From NCBI RefSeq assembly GCF_025567625.1, contig NZ_JAOQJC010000008.1:142737-206736 (forward strand): a stretch of 64,000 nucleotides of DNA, given 5' to 3'. A model generated the notes under the pieces. The model ran no database searches. It worked only from the letters and a program-made list of their open reading frames with translations, and was not told where the DNA came from. The first letter of the stretch is position 1. Each line of letters starts with the position of its first letter. The DNA is from Paenibacillus sp. J5C2022. Lineage in GTDB: Bacteria; Bacillota; Bacilli; Paenibacillales; Paenibacillaceae. A program made the position numbers and the translations under genes. Below, one piece after another: positions 46,169 through 55,949 of the stretch.

Positions 46169-47910
46169 GCGCCTTCACCTCCAATGCCGGAACCCCGCAG
46201 CGAGACACGGAAGATGCTTCCCTGCTGCGGAGCGCTTTCCGCCCATATGCGACCGCCGCTCATCCGTACAAATTGCTGGCAGACATGCAAGCCCAGTCCG
46301 GTCCCCCGTTCGCCCGCCGTTCCTGTCGCGGAGGCGAATTGCATGGGATCGAACAGCGACTTGACCCGTTCAGGCGGCATGCCGACACCATTGTCTTTGA
46401 TGGATACCGTGACTATTCCGTCTTCAACTTCTGCACTCATCAGGACGCTGCCTCCCTCTCTGGAGAATTTGATCGCATTAGACAACAGATTTCGGAGAAT
46501 CACCATAACGGCTTCCCTGTCCGCATATATCTTGATGTCGGCATGTATGTCGAAATCGACCTTCACCCGTTTCGTTCCGCTCTTAATCTGCAGCATCCGG
46601 AAGGCTTCATCCGCAATGGCGGACAGTCCCCACCACTGAGGATGAAGAACGAACCCCTCCTTCTGACTGCGAAACCAATCCAGCAAATTTTCAATCATGA
46701 CATACGTATTCCGGGTTTGCTCGCTTAATGCATCGACAATCTCATGCGTATCCGTATCCATCTGCGCTTTCGCTTCTTCCAGTTCCTCTATCAAATTCAC
46801 CTGAACGGCGAGCGGATCGCGAATATCATGGGAGACGACGGTGAACAATTGATCCTTCAGCTTGTTCAGCTCGACGATTTGCTCCAGCCGCTGCTGCTTT
46901 TCCGTGATATCGATCAATACCGACACGGAACCGTGTTTGACAGGTTTTCTGGAATAGATGGGATACACCTTGACTGTATATACCCGTGTCCCCTCTTGAA
47001 TAGGGATCTGGATCTCCAGCATGCCCTGCTCCATCCGCTGGCACATGCGCTGCCACTCCGGCCACCGGGTCAACAAGTCCTGGATATTCCGGCCTTCGAT
47101 CGGGCCTATGCCAGCCCCCTCGAACAAGATATCCGCATATTTGTTGCTGTCGATGACGGCGCCCCCTTGACTGGCGACGAGAATGCCCTCCTGCATCGTC
47201 TCCATGACGATGTTCCTTGCCAACGGCACGATGGAGAACAGCCTGAATTGAATGGTAATCCACAGCATCGCCATTCCCAGAAATCCGGTATAAACAGACA
47301 AGGGCAGCAGCCATTCCATCTTGTAGGGAAATATCAACTTGAGAATTTCTACAGCTGCGGTGGAGCAGCCAAAAATCAGCATCCACATGGCAGGCCTGCG
47401 AATCTCCGGCCGTATATTCCGTATGTAGGTGATTAACGAATAGACGCAGGCCGCAAGAATGATATAGCAGAAAATATTAAAAGATATGGCGTAAACGGAT
47501 TTATTCGTCTGCAAATACCCGTCGCTCATGAAGATATCCGTATAGATCAGATGGTGAATGGGGTCCGTCCAGACGAGCGCCGACCAGGCTGCGAACAGGG
47601 ACAGCAGCAGAAGTCTCGGAAGCCGGCGCAAGTAGGCGTCCTTATGCAACAGATCCAGCACAAACATGACCACGAATGGAATGAGAAGCAACAGCGAGGT
47701 TTGCCCGATATTCCGCAGCATCAGCTTGGCGGCTGCCGTCTCGGCGTTGCTCTCCAGAATGACGCAACCGGCGTATACGACCCGGCAGACCATTACCCAG
47801 GCGAAATAGCGTACGCCCCGATTGTTCCGGTGAAAAAAAGAATAGCACAGAAACGCGCTCATCAAGAATACGGATATGAGCATCGTAATATTCGTCAATG
47901 TCAAATTCAT
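46165..47910 (-). CDS. Sensor histidine kinase with 7TM N-terminal domain and PAS
   Basis: 581 aa. Seven hydrophobic segments in residues 5-225 match the HisKA_7TM sensing module. A PAS-like domain (about 235-345, NIVMETMQEGILVASQGGAV) is followed by HisKA with phospho-His in VVSHDIRDPLA (about 360) and HATPase (NLLSNAIKFSREGG, KDNGVGM, GTGLGLHVC). AGAGGAG precedes ATG 47910. It is the first gene of the two-component operon, divergent from the large surface-protein gene at 48089, which is a plausible target. Confidence 0.92.
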   Translation of the reverse strand: MNLTLTNITMLISVFLMSAFLCYSFFHRNNRGVRYFAWVMVCRVVYAGCVILESNAETAAAKLMLRNIGQTSLLLLIPFVVMFVLDLLHKDAYLRRLPRLLLLSLFAAWSALVWTDPIHHLIYTDIFMSDGYLQTNKSVYAISFNIFCYIILAACVYSLITYIRNIRPEIRRPAMWMLIFGCSTAAVEILKLIFPYKMEWLLPLSVYTGFLGMAMLWITIQFRLFSIVPLARNIVMETMQEGILVASQGGAVIDSNKYADILFEGAGIGPIEGRNIQDLLTRWPEWQRMCQRMEQGMLEIQIPIQEGTRVYTVKVYPIYSRKPVKHGSVSVLIDITEKQQRLEQIVELNKLKDQLFTVVSHDIRDPLAVQVNLIEELEEAKAQMDTDTHEIVDALSEQTRNTYVMIENLLDWFRSQKEGFVLHPQWWGLSAIADEAFRMLQIKSGTKRVKVDFDIHADIKIYADREAVMVILRNLLSNAIKFSREGGSVLMSAEVEDGIVTVSIKDNGVGMPPERVKSLFDPMQFASATGTAGERGTGLGLHVCQQFVRMSGGRIWAESAPQQGSIFRVSLRGSGIGGEGA

Positions 47911-48088
47911 CGTATTCTCCTCTATGTGAAAAATGTCAATTTTTCGCGAAATTTCCCTCTACCCTGTTATGATAGCAGAAAAATAGCAAAAACGTTCATC
48001 TCAGATGCAATTCTTTCATTATTCTTTCAGTAGCGGTTGCTAGAATGAGCAGATAAAAGAGTGACATTAAAGGAGGATATGAGTTTAC

Positions 48089-51000
48089 TTGAAGAAATTA
48101 GGGATGCTGGCGTTGACATTCATCATTTTACTTCAGCCACTGCTTATGCCTGTAAAGGTACATGCCGCGGCTCAGACATTCGTATCGGTTTCGCAGAATT
48201 TAAATTTTGGATATGCCCTGGACAGCAACGGCCAAATTTGGGCCTGGGGCAATAATTCATTCGGAGCTTACGGTGACGGAACGACCATTACTGTCGATGA
48301 CGCGAAACGAGTCGAGGTAATGGATAACGGGTCGCCCGTAACATTCCAAGACGTGAAAGCGGGCACGGAGCATGGGTTGGCATTAGATACGGACGGCCGA
48401 TTGTGGACGACGGGGAACGACAACAACCTGCAATTGGGCAACGGTTCTGCAGTGGGAGCAGTTCATTCATGGACGAAGATCTCGGCGACGGATGGCGGGA
48501 GCGAGGTGGTGTTCGAGCAAATTGCGGCGCTGAGATTTTCATCGTATGCTTTGGACGAGAACGGGAAGTTATGGGTCTTTGGGAATTTTACCAGAGTTCT
48601 GTCAGAAGGGTCGGAGGTACCGATTCCGGCTACCCGATATGGAATCGACGCGGAGTCTTTCCAGCGGATTGACGGGAAATTTGATCACTTATTAGGCATT
48701 GATACTTCGGGTTATGTATGGGGGATTAGTAACAATAGTAATCTTGATCCGCGAAAGTATACACCGACCGACAGCGGGGGGACGGATGTATTATTTCAGT
48801 CCGTTTCATCCGGTATCTGGTTCATGAATACTGCGCTGGACGAGGATGGACAGGTATGGATATGGGGCAATTACGAGGCTGGGCAACTGGGTGACGGGGG
48901 CGCAACGAATGCGATTCGTTATGAGCCGGAGCTCCTGCCCATCACAGACGGCGGCGCTCCGGTCGCCATCGCAGACATATCCGCCGGCGATACCCACGTC
49001 CTGGCTCTGGATGAACATGGAGATCTATGGGCTTGGGGGAACAATAACGGCGGCAAGCTCGGCAATGGATCGACTGTAAGTTCCAATGTGCCTATCCAGG
49101 TGGTGGTGACGGATGCAGGCGGTAATCCGGTACGGTTCACTTCAGTTGCTGCTGGCGATGGCCTCTCTTGTGGCATTGATACCGAGGGGCGGATTTGGAC
49201 ATGGGGAGGAGGAAAGCTTGTTCCGCAGCTTCAGAAGTCCGCTGCCTCCGTCAGCTTGACGGTGACACCGGCTTCATCGTCGTCCTATCTCCAATCGGTC
49301 ACTTTGACTGCTACAGTGAGCGGAGACGGGGATAGTCCAACGGGGACGATTGTATTTAAGGACGGGAGTACGACGCTCGGGAGCAGTTCGCTCTCGGGAG
49401 GGACGGCTACATGGACGACTTCTTCATTATCTGTGGGCAGCCATTCACTGAAGGCGGAATATGCGGGTGATGATTTTTATTCGGCGAAGACTTCGGCGGC
49501 CTTGTCTCATCAGGTCAATATGCCAAGTGCCCCGAATTTGACCTTGACACCTTCTTCGACGGTAGATTCCTTCAATCCGGTAACCGTGAGCGTTGCTGTG
49601 GACATCAATGGAAGCGGCAACTCTCTGGATCGATTGAAATGGCTGGCTGGGAATCATAGTGCCGCGGCTTTTGCAGCCGCTGGAACGGATATTACAGGGC
49701 CTAGAGCGTTTGATGCCGCTAATAATGGCACGTATACGGTATATGCCAGAGACGCAGCTGGAAATGTGACGATCAAAACGATTGTCATCGATAATGTATT
49801 GGTTGCAGGCGATGCAACGGCGCTGGCCGGTGCGATCTCGGATGCGGCGCAGGAGCTGACGGATCATCCGCAAGGCTCAGGCGTTGGTGAAGCGCCGGCA
49901 GGCGCACGCAGTACGCTCCAAGCTGCAATTGACGCGGCACAAACTGTGTACGACGACCGGACAAACCAAACGCAGAGTGAGCTGGATGCAGCGGTCAGCA
50001 CGCTGAATGCAGCAGTGACGGCGTTCGCGGGAGCCGTAAACAGCGCGGGCAATGCAACAGCATTAGCTACAGCAATCACCAATGCGAATCAGGCGCTGAC
50101 GGATCATCCCGAAGGCTCGGGCGTTGGTGAAGCGCCAGCAAGCGCACGCAGTACGCTGCAAGCTGCGATTGATGCAGCGCAGGCCGTGTACGACGATCGG
50201 GCAAACCAGACGCAGAGTGAGCTGGATACGGCGGTCAGCACGCTGAATGCTGCGGTGTCAACGTTCACGGGAGCGGTGATCGGCGTTGGCAATGCAACGG
50301 CGTTGGCCGGAGCAATCTCGGACGCGAATCAGGCGCTGACGGATCACCCGGAAGGCTCGGGCGTCGGCGATGCGCCAGCAAGCGCACGCAGTACGCTGCA
50401 AGCTGCGATTGACGCGGCGCAGGCCGTGTACGATGATCGCGCGAACCGCACGCAAGCGCAACTGGATGCGGCGGTCAGCACGCTAAATGCGGCGGTGACG
50501 GTATTCGCAGGAGCCGTAATCGGCGCGGGCGATGCAATGGCTTTGGCCGCAGCAATCTCGAATGCGAATCAGGCGCTGACGGATCATCCCGAAGGCTCGG
50601 GCGTTGGTGAAGCGCCAGCAAGCGCACGCAGTACGCTGCAAGCTGCGATTGATGCAGCGCAGGCCGTGTACGACGACCGGACAAACCAAACGCAGAGTGA
50701 GCTGGATGCGGCGGTCAGCACGCTGAATGCCGCGGTGACAACGTTCGCGGGAGCCGTGATTGGCGCGGGCGATGTAATGGCTTTGGCCGCAGCAATCTCG
50801 GATGCGAATCAGGCGCTGACGGATCATCCCGAAGGCTCGGGCGTTGGTGAAGCGCCAGCAAGCGTACGCAGTACGCTGCAAGCTGCAATTGATGCAGCGC
50901 AGGCCGTGTACGACGACCGGACAAACCAAACGCAGAGTGAGTTGGACACAGCGACAAGTACGCTGAACTCAGCGGTGTCAACGTTCGCGGGAGCCGTGAT

Positions 51001-53602
51001 CGGCGCGGGCAATGCAATGGCGTTGGCCGGAGAAATCTCCGACGCGGAGCAAGCGTTGACGGATCACCCGGAAGGCTCGGGCGTCGGCGATGCGCCAGCA
51101 AGCGCACGCAGTACGCTGCAAGCTGCGATTGATGCAGCGCAGGCCGTGTACGACGATCGGGCAAACCAGACGCAGAGTGAGTTGGACACAGCGACAAGTA
51201 CGCTGGAAACAGCGATAATGGCTTTTGAAGCTGCGGTGATCGGATCGGGGAACGCAACGGCTTTGGCCACAGCAATCTCCAACGCCGAGCAAGCTCTGAC
51301 GGATCACCCGGAAGGTTCGGGCGTCGGCGAAGCGCCGGCAAGCGCACGCAGTGCGCTGCAAGCTGCGATTGACGCGGCGCAGGCCGTGTACGATGATCGC
51401 GCGAACCAAACGCAGAGTGAGCTGGATGCAGCGGTCAGCACGCTGAATGCAGCAGTGACGGCGTTCGCGGGAGCCGTAATCGGCGCAGGCGATGCAATGG
51501 CTTTGGCCGCAGCAATCTCGGACGCGAATCAGGCGCTGACGGATCACCCGGAAGGCTCGGGCGTCGGCGATGCGCCAGCAAGCGCACGCAGTACGCTGCA
51601 AGCTGCGATTGATGCAGCGCAGGCCGTGTATGACGATCGCCTGAACCAATCGCAGACCGAGCTGGATAGCGCAACGAGTGCATTGAATGACGCCATTGCG
51701 GCTTTCAAAGCTGTTGTAACCGGCATTGCCATAACAGCGCCATCTGATGGTCTATACGGCTTAGGACAGACTTTAGCCTTTAAAGTGACTTATGGATACG
51801 GAGTAACTGTAAGCGGGACACCGGAGATTTCGTTTGAAATCGGAGGCAGTACGGTAACCCAAGTCGTCTATGCTGCTTATTCAGGTGATCGCGGAACGGA
51901 ATTAACCGAGCTGAGCTTTCTGTATGACATTCCGCAAGATCTTGTGGATGTAGACGGCATTGCCATTCTGTCGCCAATTGGCCTTCCAGACGGTGCAAGC
52001 ATTATGCGGACATCCGGCGGTGCCGCCGATCTAGCCTATGAACTGCCGGATACGGGCGGAGTGCACATCGTCTCGGCAGCCCCTGATCTTGCTCTAAGCA
52101 GCGCACCTGATAACAGCACCTCTACACAAAATGCAGTCAGCGTCACAGTGACGGCAAGTGTGTACGGGCAGTCGGCGGGCAATACGCTGACAGAGCTTAG
52201 CTGGATGCGCGGAAGCCACAGCGCAGCTGAATTCCAAGGCGGCGCCGACAGCAGCGACATATTAGGCGCGAATCAATTCGACGTTACCGTGAATGGAACC
52301 TATAGCGTCTACGCGAAGGACGCGGCAGGCAATGAAGCTGTCACGGAAATTACGATAACCAACATCGTAACAAGAGATAACGGCAACGACGACTATAATG
52401 ACGGCGATGACGATGACCAGGATGAAGACAGGGAACCCGGCTTCCTCATCACCCTGACAGCCGATGCAGCGATGACAAGAACGTATCGGCTGACACCGGA
52501 ACAATTGGAAGCGGACGAAATTGTGATCGATGGCAATCTGCTGGCACTTTCAGACAATCCGCAGGAATGGGAAATGAAACTGCCTGTGAAAACGCTTCTG
52601 GCATGGACGGAGGCGAATCCCGATGGCCGGCTCATCCTGCGCACTGGCCTTGCGGATTACGAGCTGCCCTCAGCAGTCTTGTCAAGTCTGCAGGAGGAAT
52701 CGCTTAATGCGGTAATATTGCGGCTTTCCACTGTATCCGGCGGCACTTTAGAGGAATTGGAAGCAGAGGTGGAAGCAATCGGCGGCCAGCTTCTTGGAGA
52801 GCCATTAAAGATCGGGCTTGCCACGATAATTGACGGTCATGAGCAGATGTTAGCGACCTATGAACAATATATCTCGGTTACGCAGAAGATCGGGACCGAG
52901 GTACAACCGGATAACGGACTGGTTGCACGTTATCATCCCGAAGCAAACGCGTTCTCGCCTGTGCCCGCTTTGATTCAGTCGGATGCTGTGCATTGGAGCA
53001 GCCGATCCGGCGGCATTTATGCCGTGTTGTCTAATGACAAGAACTTTGCAGATGTTAGAGACACATGGTTCGAGGAAGCAGTCAATCGACTGGGCTCGAA
53101 GCTGATCGTGAAAGGCATCGATGAGACGCATTTTGCCCCGAACGACCTCGTTACCCGTGCAGAGTTGGTGGCTATGCTGGTCAGATCGTTAGGTCTGGAA
53201 CCTGTGTCGGATAGCTCAAAGGTATTTACCGATGTCAGAAGCTATGCTTGGTATGCAGGAGCTGTGAATACCGCTGCCAGGGAAGGGCTTGTCCACGGGT
53301 ATGAGAATGGAAGCTTCCGTCCAGCCGTGGAGATCAGCCGAGAGGAAACCGTTGTTCTCCTCGTCAACGCGATGCGCTATGCCGGCATGACATTCGCCGA
53401 TAGGGATCAAATCGATCTGTCAGAATTTACGGATGCTGTGGCGATATCGGACTGGGCGGCGGATGATATGGCTGCCGCCGTTCAATCGGGTATCATCAAA
53501 GGAGACGACACACAGTCGTTGAATCCGCAGGATGCCATCACTCGTGCGGAAGCTGCAGTGATGCTGGAACGCATGTTAAGAGCAGTGAAATTCATCAATT
53601 AA
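48089..53602 (+). CDS. Giant surface protein: RCC1 repeats, Ig-like domains, eight FIVAR repeats, three SLH domains
   Basis: 1837 aa from TTG 48089 (AGGAGG 12 nt upstream, signal peptide begins here: LKKLGMLALTFIILLQPLLM). RCC1-type beta-propeller (about 35-390, GQIWAWGNNSFGAYGDGT; GDLWAWGNNNGGKLGNGS), Ig-like domains (about 395-565), eight 80-aa FIVAR repeats (about 572-1212), two further Ig-like/cadherin-like parts, an acidic Asn/Asp linker (near 1435) and three SLH domains (about 1650-1837, FADVRDTWFEEAVNRLGSKL; then two more with TRAEAAVMLERML). It should be exported and anchored to the wall polymer by SLH, with FIVAR repeats as a stalk and the propeller as the binding head. Adhesin role inferred. 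A terminator follows. Confidence 0.9.
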   Translation: MKKLGMLALTFIILLQPLLMPVKVHAAAQTFVSVSQNLNFGYALDSNGQIWAWGNNSFGAYGDGTTITVDDAKRVEVMDNGSPVTFQDVKAGTEHGLALDTDGRLWTTGNDNNLQLGNGSAVGAVHSWTKISATDGGSEVVFEQIAALRFSSYALDENGKLWVFGNFTRVLSEGSEVPIPATRYGIDAESFQRIDGKFDHLLGIDTSGYVWGISNNSNLDPRKYTPTDSGGTDVLFQSVSSGIWFMNTALDEDGQVWIWGNYEAGQLGDGGATNAIRYEPELLPITDGGAPVAIADISAGDTHVLALDEHGDLWAWGNNNGGKLGNGSTVSSNVPIQVVVTDAGGNPVRFTSVAAGDGLSCGIDTEGRIWTWGGGKLVPQLQKSAASVSLTVTPASSSSYLQSVTLTATVSGDGDSPTGTIVFKDGSTTLGSSSLSGGTATWTTSSLSVGSHSLKAEYAGDDFYSAKTSAALSHQVNMPSAPNLTLTPSSTVDSFNPVTVSVAVDINGSGNSLDRLKWLAGNHSAAAFAAAGTDITGPRAFDAANNGTYTVYARDAAGNVTIKTIVIDNVLVAGDATALAGAISDAAQELTDHPQGSGVGEAPAGARSTLQAAIDAAQTVYDDRTNQTQSELDAAVSTLNAAVTAFAGAVNSAGNATALATAITNANQALTDHPEGSGVGEAPASARSTLQAAIDAAQAVYDDRANQTQSELDTAVSTLNAAVSTFTGAVIGVGNATALAGAISDANQALTDHPEGSGVGDAPASARSTLQAAIDAAQAVYDDRANRTQAQLDAAVSTLNAAVTVFAGAVIGAGDAMALAAAISNANQALTDHPEGSGVGEAPASARSTLQAAIDAAQAVYDDRTNQTQSELDAAVSTLNAAVTTFAGAVIGAGDVMALAAAISDANQALTDHPEGSGVGEAPASVRSTLQAAIDAAQAVYDDRTNQTQSELDTATSTLNSAVSTFAGAVIGAGNAMALAGEISDAEQALTDHPEGSGVGDAPASARSTLQAAIDAAQAVYDDRANQTQSELDTATSTLETAIMAFEAAVIGSGNATALATAISNAEQALTDHPEGSGVGEAPASARSALQAAIDAAQAVYDDRANQTQSELDAAVSTLNAAVTAFAGAVIGAGDAMALAAAISDANQALTDHPEGSGVGDAPASARSTLQAAIDAAQAVYDDRLNQSQTELDSATSALNDAIAAFKAVVTGIAITAPSDGLYGLGQTLAFKVTYGYGVTVSGTPEISFEIGGSTVTQVVYAAYSGDRGTELTELSFLYDIPQDLVDVDGIAILSPIGLPDGASIMRTSGGAADLAYELPDTGGVHIVSAAPDLALSSAPDNSTSTQNAVSVTVTASVYGQSAGNTLTELSWMRGSHSAAEFQGGADSSDILGANQFDVTVNGTYSVYAKDAAGNEAVTEITITNIVTRDNGNDDYNDGDDDDQDEDREPGFLITLTADAAMTRTYRLTPEQLEADEIVIDGNLLALSDNPQEWEMKLPVKTLLAWTEANPDGRLILRTGLADYELPSAVLSSLQEESLNAVILRLSTVSGGTLEELEAEVEAIGGQLLGEPLKIGLATIIDGHEQMLATYEQYISVTQKIGTEVQPDNGLVARYHPEANAFSPVPALIQSDAVHWSSRSGGIYAVLSNDKNFADVRDTWFEEAVNRLGSKLIVKGIDETHFAPNDLVTRAELVAMLVRSLGLEPVSDSSKVFTDVRSYAWYAGAVNTAAREGLVHGYENGSFRPAVEISREETVVLLVNAMRYAGMTFADRDQIDLSEFTDAVAISDWAADDMAAAVQSGIIKGDDTQSLNPQDAITRAEAAVMLERMLRAVKFIN
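49806..51725 (+). repeat. Eight 240-bp tandem repeats (FIVAR)
   Basis: The string CTGACGGATCA recurs every 240 bp (near 49857, 50097, 50337, 50577, 50817, 51057, 51297, 51537). Each unit codes 80 residues of the TALAGAISDANQALTDHPEG type. Adjacent units are nearly identical at the DNA level, so repeat number should change by recombination without breaking the frame. Confidence 0.95.
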
Positions 53603-53615
53603 GATGGAGGCAGTT

Positions 53616-53655
53616 AACGGGCGTCTCAGGAATTTATCCTGACGGCGCCCGTTTT
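53616..53655 (+). terminator. Rho-independent terminator after the surface protein
   Basis: AACGGGCG...TCAGGA / TCCTGA...GCGCCCGTT stem, then TTTTC, 14 bp after the stop at 53602. The symmetric stem could also act on the other strand. Confidence 0.85.
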
Positions 53656-53791
53656 CATGCGGCGGTTTATTGACAACGCACCGCTTCAAGTATAGCGTTA
53701 GACTCATCAGAAAATGCTGGGCAAAATGGAAGGTATGCTGATAGCCGGTGAGCTTACCGGTGAATGAGCATGCGGAAAGGATGTGTCTATA

Positions 53792-54472
53792 TTGTTCGGA
53801 TGGCTGCGGACGGGATTAATGCTGGCGGCGGTGCTGATTCTGACCCGATTTATCCCTTTCTCTTCTTTCTTCCGCAACGTCAATACGCTAGTGCACGAAC
53901 TGTCCCATGCCGTGGCCGCACTGGTTCTGAGAGGAAGTGTCATGCAGATTCACCTGTACCCCGATCAGAGCGGTGTGACGTATACGGTGTTCGAAACGGG
54001 ATGGAGAGTCATTCCAATCGCAGCGGCGGGTTATGCGGGGGCTTCTCTGTTTGCCGTTTGGCTGTTCGCGCTGTATGCGCGCGGTAGCGTCAAGTCGGGG
54101 CTTGCGATCATTGCCGTCACAGCCGCGGCCGCGCTGGCGTTGTTTATCCGCAATGATTACGGCATGCTCTGGAGTGCAGGCTTCGTGCTGCTAACGGGGA
54201 TTGTGCTGCTGCTGCCCGGTTGGGTGCAGAAGGGTTATTATTTGCTGATCGCATTCTTGTGTCTGGTAGAAGCGCTGGTCACACCGTTCATCCTGCTGTA
54301 CTTGTCTGTCGTTACCCCTACAGAAGCGGGCGACGCGGCCAGCTTGAGTCAAGCGACCGCAGTCCCGGCGTTCATCTGGTCACTGCTGTTTGTTCTTTTC
54401 TCGCTTTGGTGTGCGCGCATCGCATTGAATCGGCTGTTTGTCCCGAGACCTTCCAGAGCGGAACAGCACTAG
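53792..54472 (+). CDS. M50-like membrane metallopeptidase (Peptidase_M50B type)
   Basis: 226 aa from TTG 53792, chosen because GGAAAGGA lies 10 nt upstream; GTG 53783 is too close to it. Six to seven hydrophobic segments with the zinc motif HELSH in NTLVHELSHAVAALVLRG near residue 36. No clear site-2-protease PDZ domain is present. The family includes uncharacterised regulators of the YwmF/M50B type, so cleavage activity is probable but the substrate is unknown. It stands alone between the surface-protein terminator and the convergent hydrolase gene. Confidence 0.78.
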   Translation: MFGWLRTGLMLAAVLILTRFIPFSSFFRNVNTLVHELSHAVAALVLRGSVMQIHLYPDQSGVTYTVFETGWRVIPIAAAGYAGASLFAVWLFALYARGSVKSGLAIIAVTAAAALALFIRNDYGMLWSAGFVLLTGIVLLLPGWVQKGYYLLIAFLCLVEALVTPFILLYLSVVTPTEAGDAASLSQATAVPAFIWSLLFVLFSLWCARIALNRLFVPRPSRAEQH

Positions 54473-54498
54473 ACATCCTGGCTATACGGAGACGGTTC

Positions 54499-55461
54499 TC
54501 ATTTGGATATACCCTGCGCTTCCCTATTCGGCAATATAACCTGATCAAGCCCCTTCTCTTGGACGACCAACTCTTCGAAAAATTGAATGATCCGCTTCAC
54601 ATAAGCTTCCTTGTGCCGCCGATAGGACCCAACATGGCCTGCGTTCGCAACTCGCCAAAATCTAAAAACGTCGCGATGAGTCTCATACATGTTCCTACTG
54701 TTCCAATAAGGAATAGCGCGATCCGCATCGCCGTGGATAAACAATACCGGCCTGGGATAGATTCGATCCAGCTCAGCCCGGGGATTCACGTGATCCGGAT
54801 TGCCGACATGGAGGCGAATAAAGCCCAGAATGAGCGGCGTAAACGGAAAGTTGGGCAGCTTGGTCCAAACCGAAAAATTATCCGCCAAATAAGGAGTCAG
54901 CGACTCGAACGGGCTATCCGCAACGATACCGGCTACTTCCGGAGAACGGGAAGCCGCAATCAACGACGTAGAAGCCCCCATAGAGAAGCCGTGAAGCGCA
55001 ATCGGCGAAGCAGGGTGATGACTTTTAACCCATTGGATTGCTCCCAGAAGATCCTCTGTTTCATATAGCCCAATTGAAGTGACCTTGCCGCCTGATTCAC
55101 CGCAATTGCGGAAATCGAACATAAGGACGTTGAAGCCCGCATCTGTCAAATCGTTGGCCAGTTGCAACGCCGGCAGCTTTTGCTCCAGACGGTTCCCCCT
55201 GTATCCGTGGGCAAAAATGACGGTTGCGGTCGCATCGTCCCGCTGCGATGGAAGAAACCAGCCCCTCAGAAGGATTCCATCCGTGCTCGGAAATTCAACC
55301 TTCTCAAATGAAAGCCCGTAATCTTCCGGTGATTCGTCAAGCGGTTTCCGCCGCGTACCCCTGGTTAGTTTCCATGAAACGTAGAACGATAATCCCAAGC
55401 CTCCCGCAACAATCAGAAAGACCGCACTCAATACCGTCCATAACAGAATCTGAATGACCAT
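54499..55461 (-). CDS. Membrane-anchored alpha/beta hydrolase
   Basis: 320 aa from ATG 55461 (GGAGAGG 9 nt upstream). N-terminal helix (about 3-28), then a serine-hydrolase fold: oxyanion HGYRGNRLEQ (about 93), nucleophile elbow GFSMGAS (about 164), Asp in FIHGDADRAIPY (about 262) and His in ANAGHVGSYRRH (about 291). It resembles YqkD/YfhR-type hydrolases; the substrate is unknown. A 41-bp imperfect palindrome (55476-55516) sits immediately upstream of the ribosome site, so a dimeric repressor very likely controls it. Confidence 0.85.
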   Translation of the reverse strand: MVIQILLWTVLSAVFLIVAGGLGLSFYVSWKLTRGTRRKPLDESPEDYGLSFEKVEFPSTDGILLRGWFLPSQRDDATATVIFAHGYRGNRLEQKLPALQLANDLTDAGFNVLMFDFRNCGESGGKVTSIGLYETEDLLGAIQWVKSHHPASPIALHGFSMGASTSLIAASRSPEVAGIVADSPFESLTPYLADNFSVWTKLPNFPFTPLILGFIRLHVGNPDHVNPRAELDRIYPRPVLFIHGDADRAIPYWNSRNMYETHRDVFRFWRVANAGHVGSYRRHKEAYVKRIIQFFEELVVQEKGLDQVILPNREAQGISK

Positions 55462-55475
55462 TGTTCCGTTCCTCT

Positions 55476-55516
55476 CCATGGTAAAGTGGAATACCATACA
55501 TTCCACATTACCATGG
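55476..55516. promoter_or_regulatory. 41-bp imperfect palindrome, operator for the hydrolase
   Basis: Left arm CCATGGTAAAGTGGAAT and right arm ATTCCACATTACCATGG, 16 of 17 positions complementary, 7-bp spacer. It lies 15-55 bp upstream of ATG 55461, partly overlapping the ribosome site, so it could act as a DNA operator or as an mRNA hairpin hiding the SD. Confidence 0.65.
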
Positions 55517-55585
55517 AGCAATGAAAGAATGATGAAAGACGGTTAGGAACATGTCCCATCTTCGCGTTATTTCCGACTATTCTTC

Positions 55586-55615
55586 TGTACAAAAAATGAC
55601 ATATTTTGATATAAT
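55586..55615 (+). promoter_or_regulatory. Promoter of type I toxin 1
   Basis: TATAAT at 55610-55615, with TGTACA 18 bp upstream (55586-55591). The same arrangement (TGTGCA-18-TATAAT) precedes toxin 2. Start expected near 55622. Confidence 0.65.
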
Positions 55616-55673
55616 ACCTGTGAACAACAGACTTGGGTGGGGAAGTATCGCCTTCAGAGTGGAGGTGATGCTC

Positions 55674-55754
55674 ATGCAATTTTCGTTGACGGAAGTGATC
55701 ATGCTCGGCATGTTTTTGCTGGCTCTGCTCACATATCTAAAAAAACGAAAATAA
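55674..55754 (+). CDS. 26-aa hydrophobic peptide, type I toxin-like (module 1)
   Basis: MQFSLTEVIMLGMFLLALLT then YLKKRK: one membrane helix and a basic tail, as in TxpA/Hol_Tox-type small toxins. ATG 55674 is 8 nt after GGAGG; an in-frame ATG at 55668 is too close. The SD is hidden in a 10-bp stem (AGTATCGCCT 55644-55653 with AGGTGATGCT 55663-55672), which is usual for type I toxin mRNAs. An antisense RNA promoter lies on the other strand downstream, and both transcripts share a terminator. Near-identical paralogue at 62588. Confidence 0.75.
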   Translation: MQFSLTEVIMLGMFLLALLTYLKKRK

Positions 55755-55860
55755 CCCGCCCAGGTTAACGGCCTGCGAGTTATTTTCTGGTTTCTGACTG
55801 GGGGTTTCCCACCCAATGTGTTGTGCAGGGAGTCGGATGGCCGTCCGGCTCCTTATTTCT
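55740..55860 (-). ncRNA. Antisense RNA antitoxin (module 1)
   Basis: Reverse-strand promoter TTGCAT (55895-55890), 17-bp spacer, TATGAT (55872-55867). Transcript of about 120 nt expected from near 55860 to a hairpin AAAATAACTCGC / GCGGGTTATTTT followed by T7, inside the toxin 3' end. It would pair with the toxin mRNA tail, as RatA does with TxpA. Promoter and hairpin are conserved in module 2. Confidence 0.7.
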
Positions 55861-55949
55861 ATCCTAATCATATCACGGGTGTTTCATTCATGCAATTTAC
55901 CTATTGTCTTGACTAGCCAATACATCCTACCACTCTTCAATTAATTTCG

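Noticed and set aside
48061..48255. Plus-strand frame from GTG 48061 (with ATG 48079 just after the SD)
   Set aside because: It reads out of frame over the signal peptide of the giant surface protein, has no protein-like composition and ends early; the TTG 48089 frame continues for 1837 codons.
49806..51725. Regular 240-bp repeats as a possible CRISPR or satellite
   Set aside because: Unit length, continuous open frame and FIVAR protein pattern show a coding tandem repeat.
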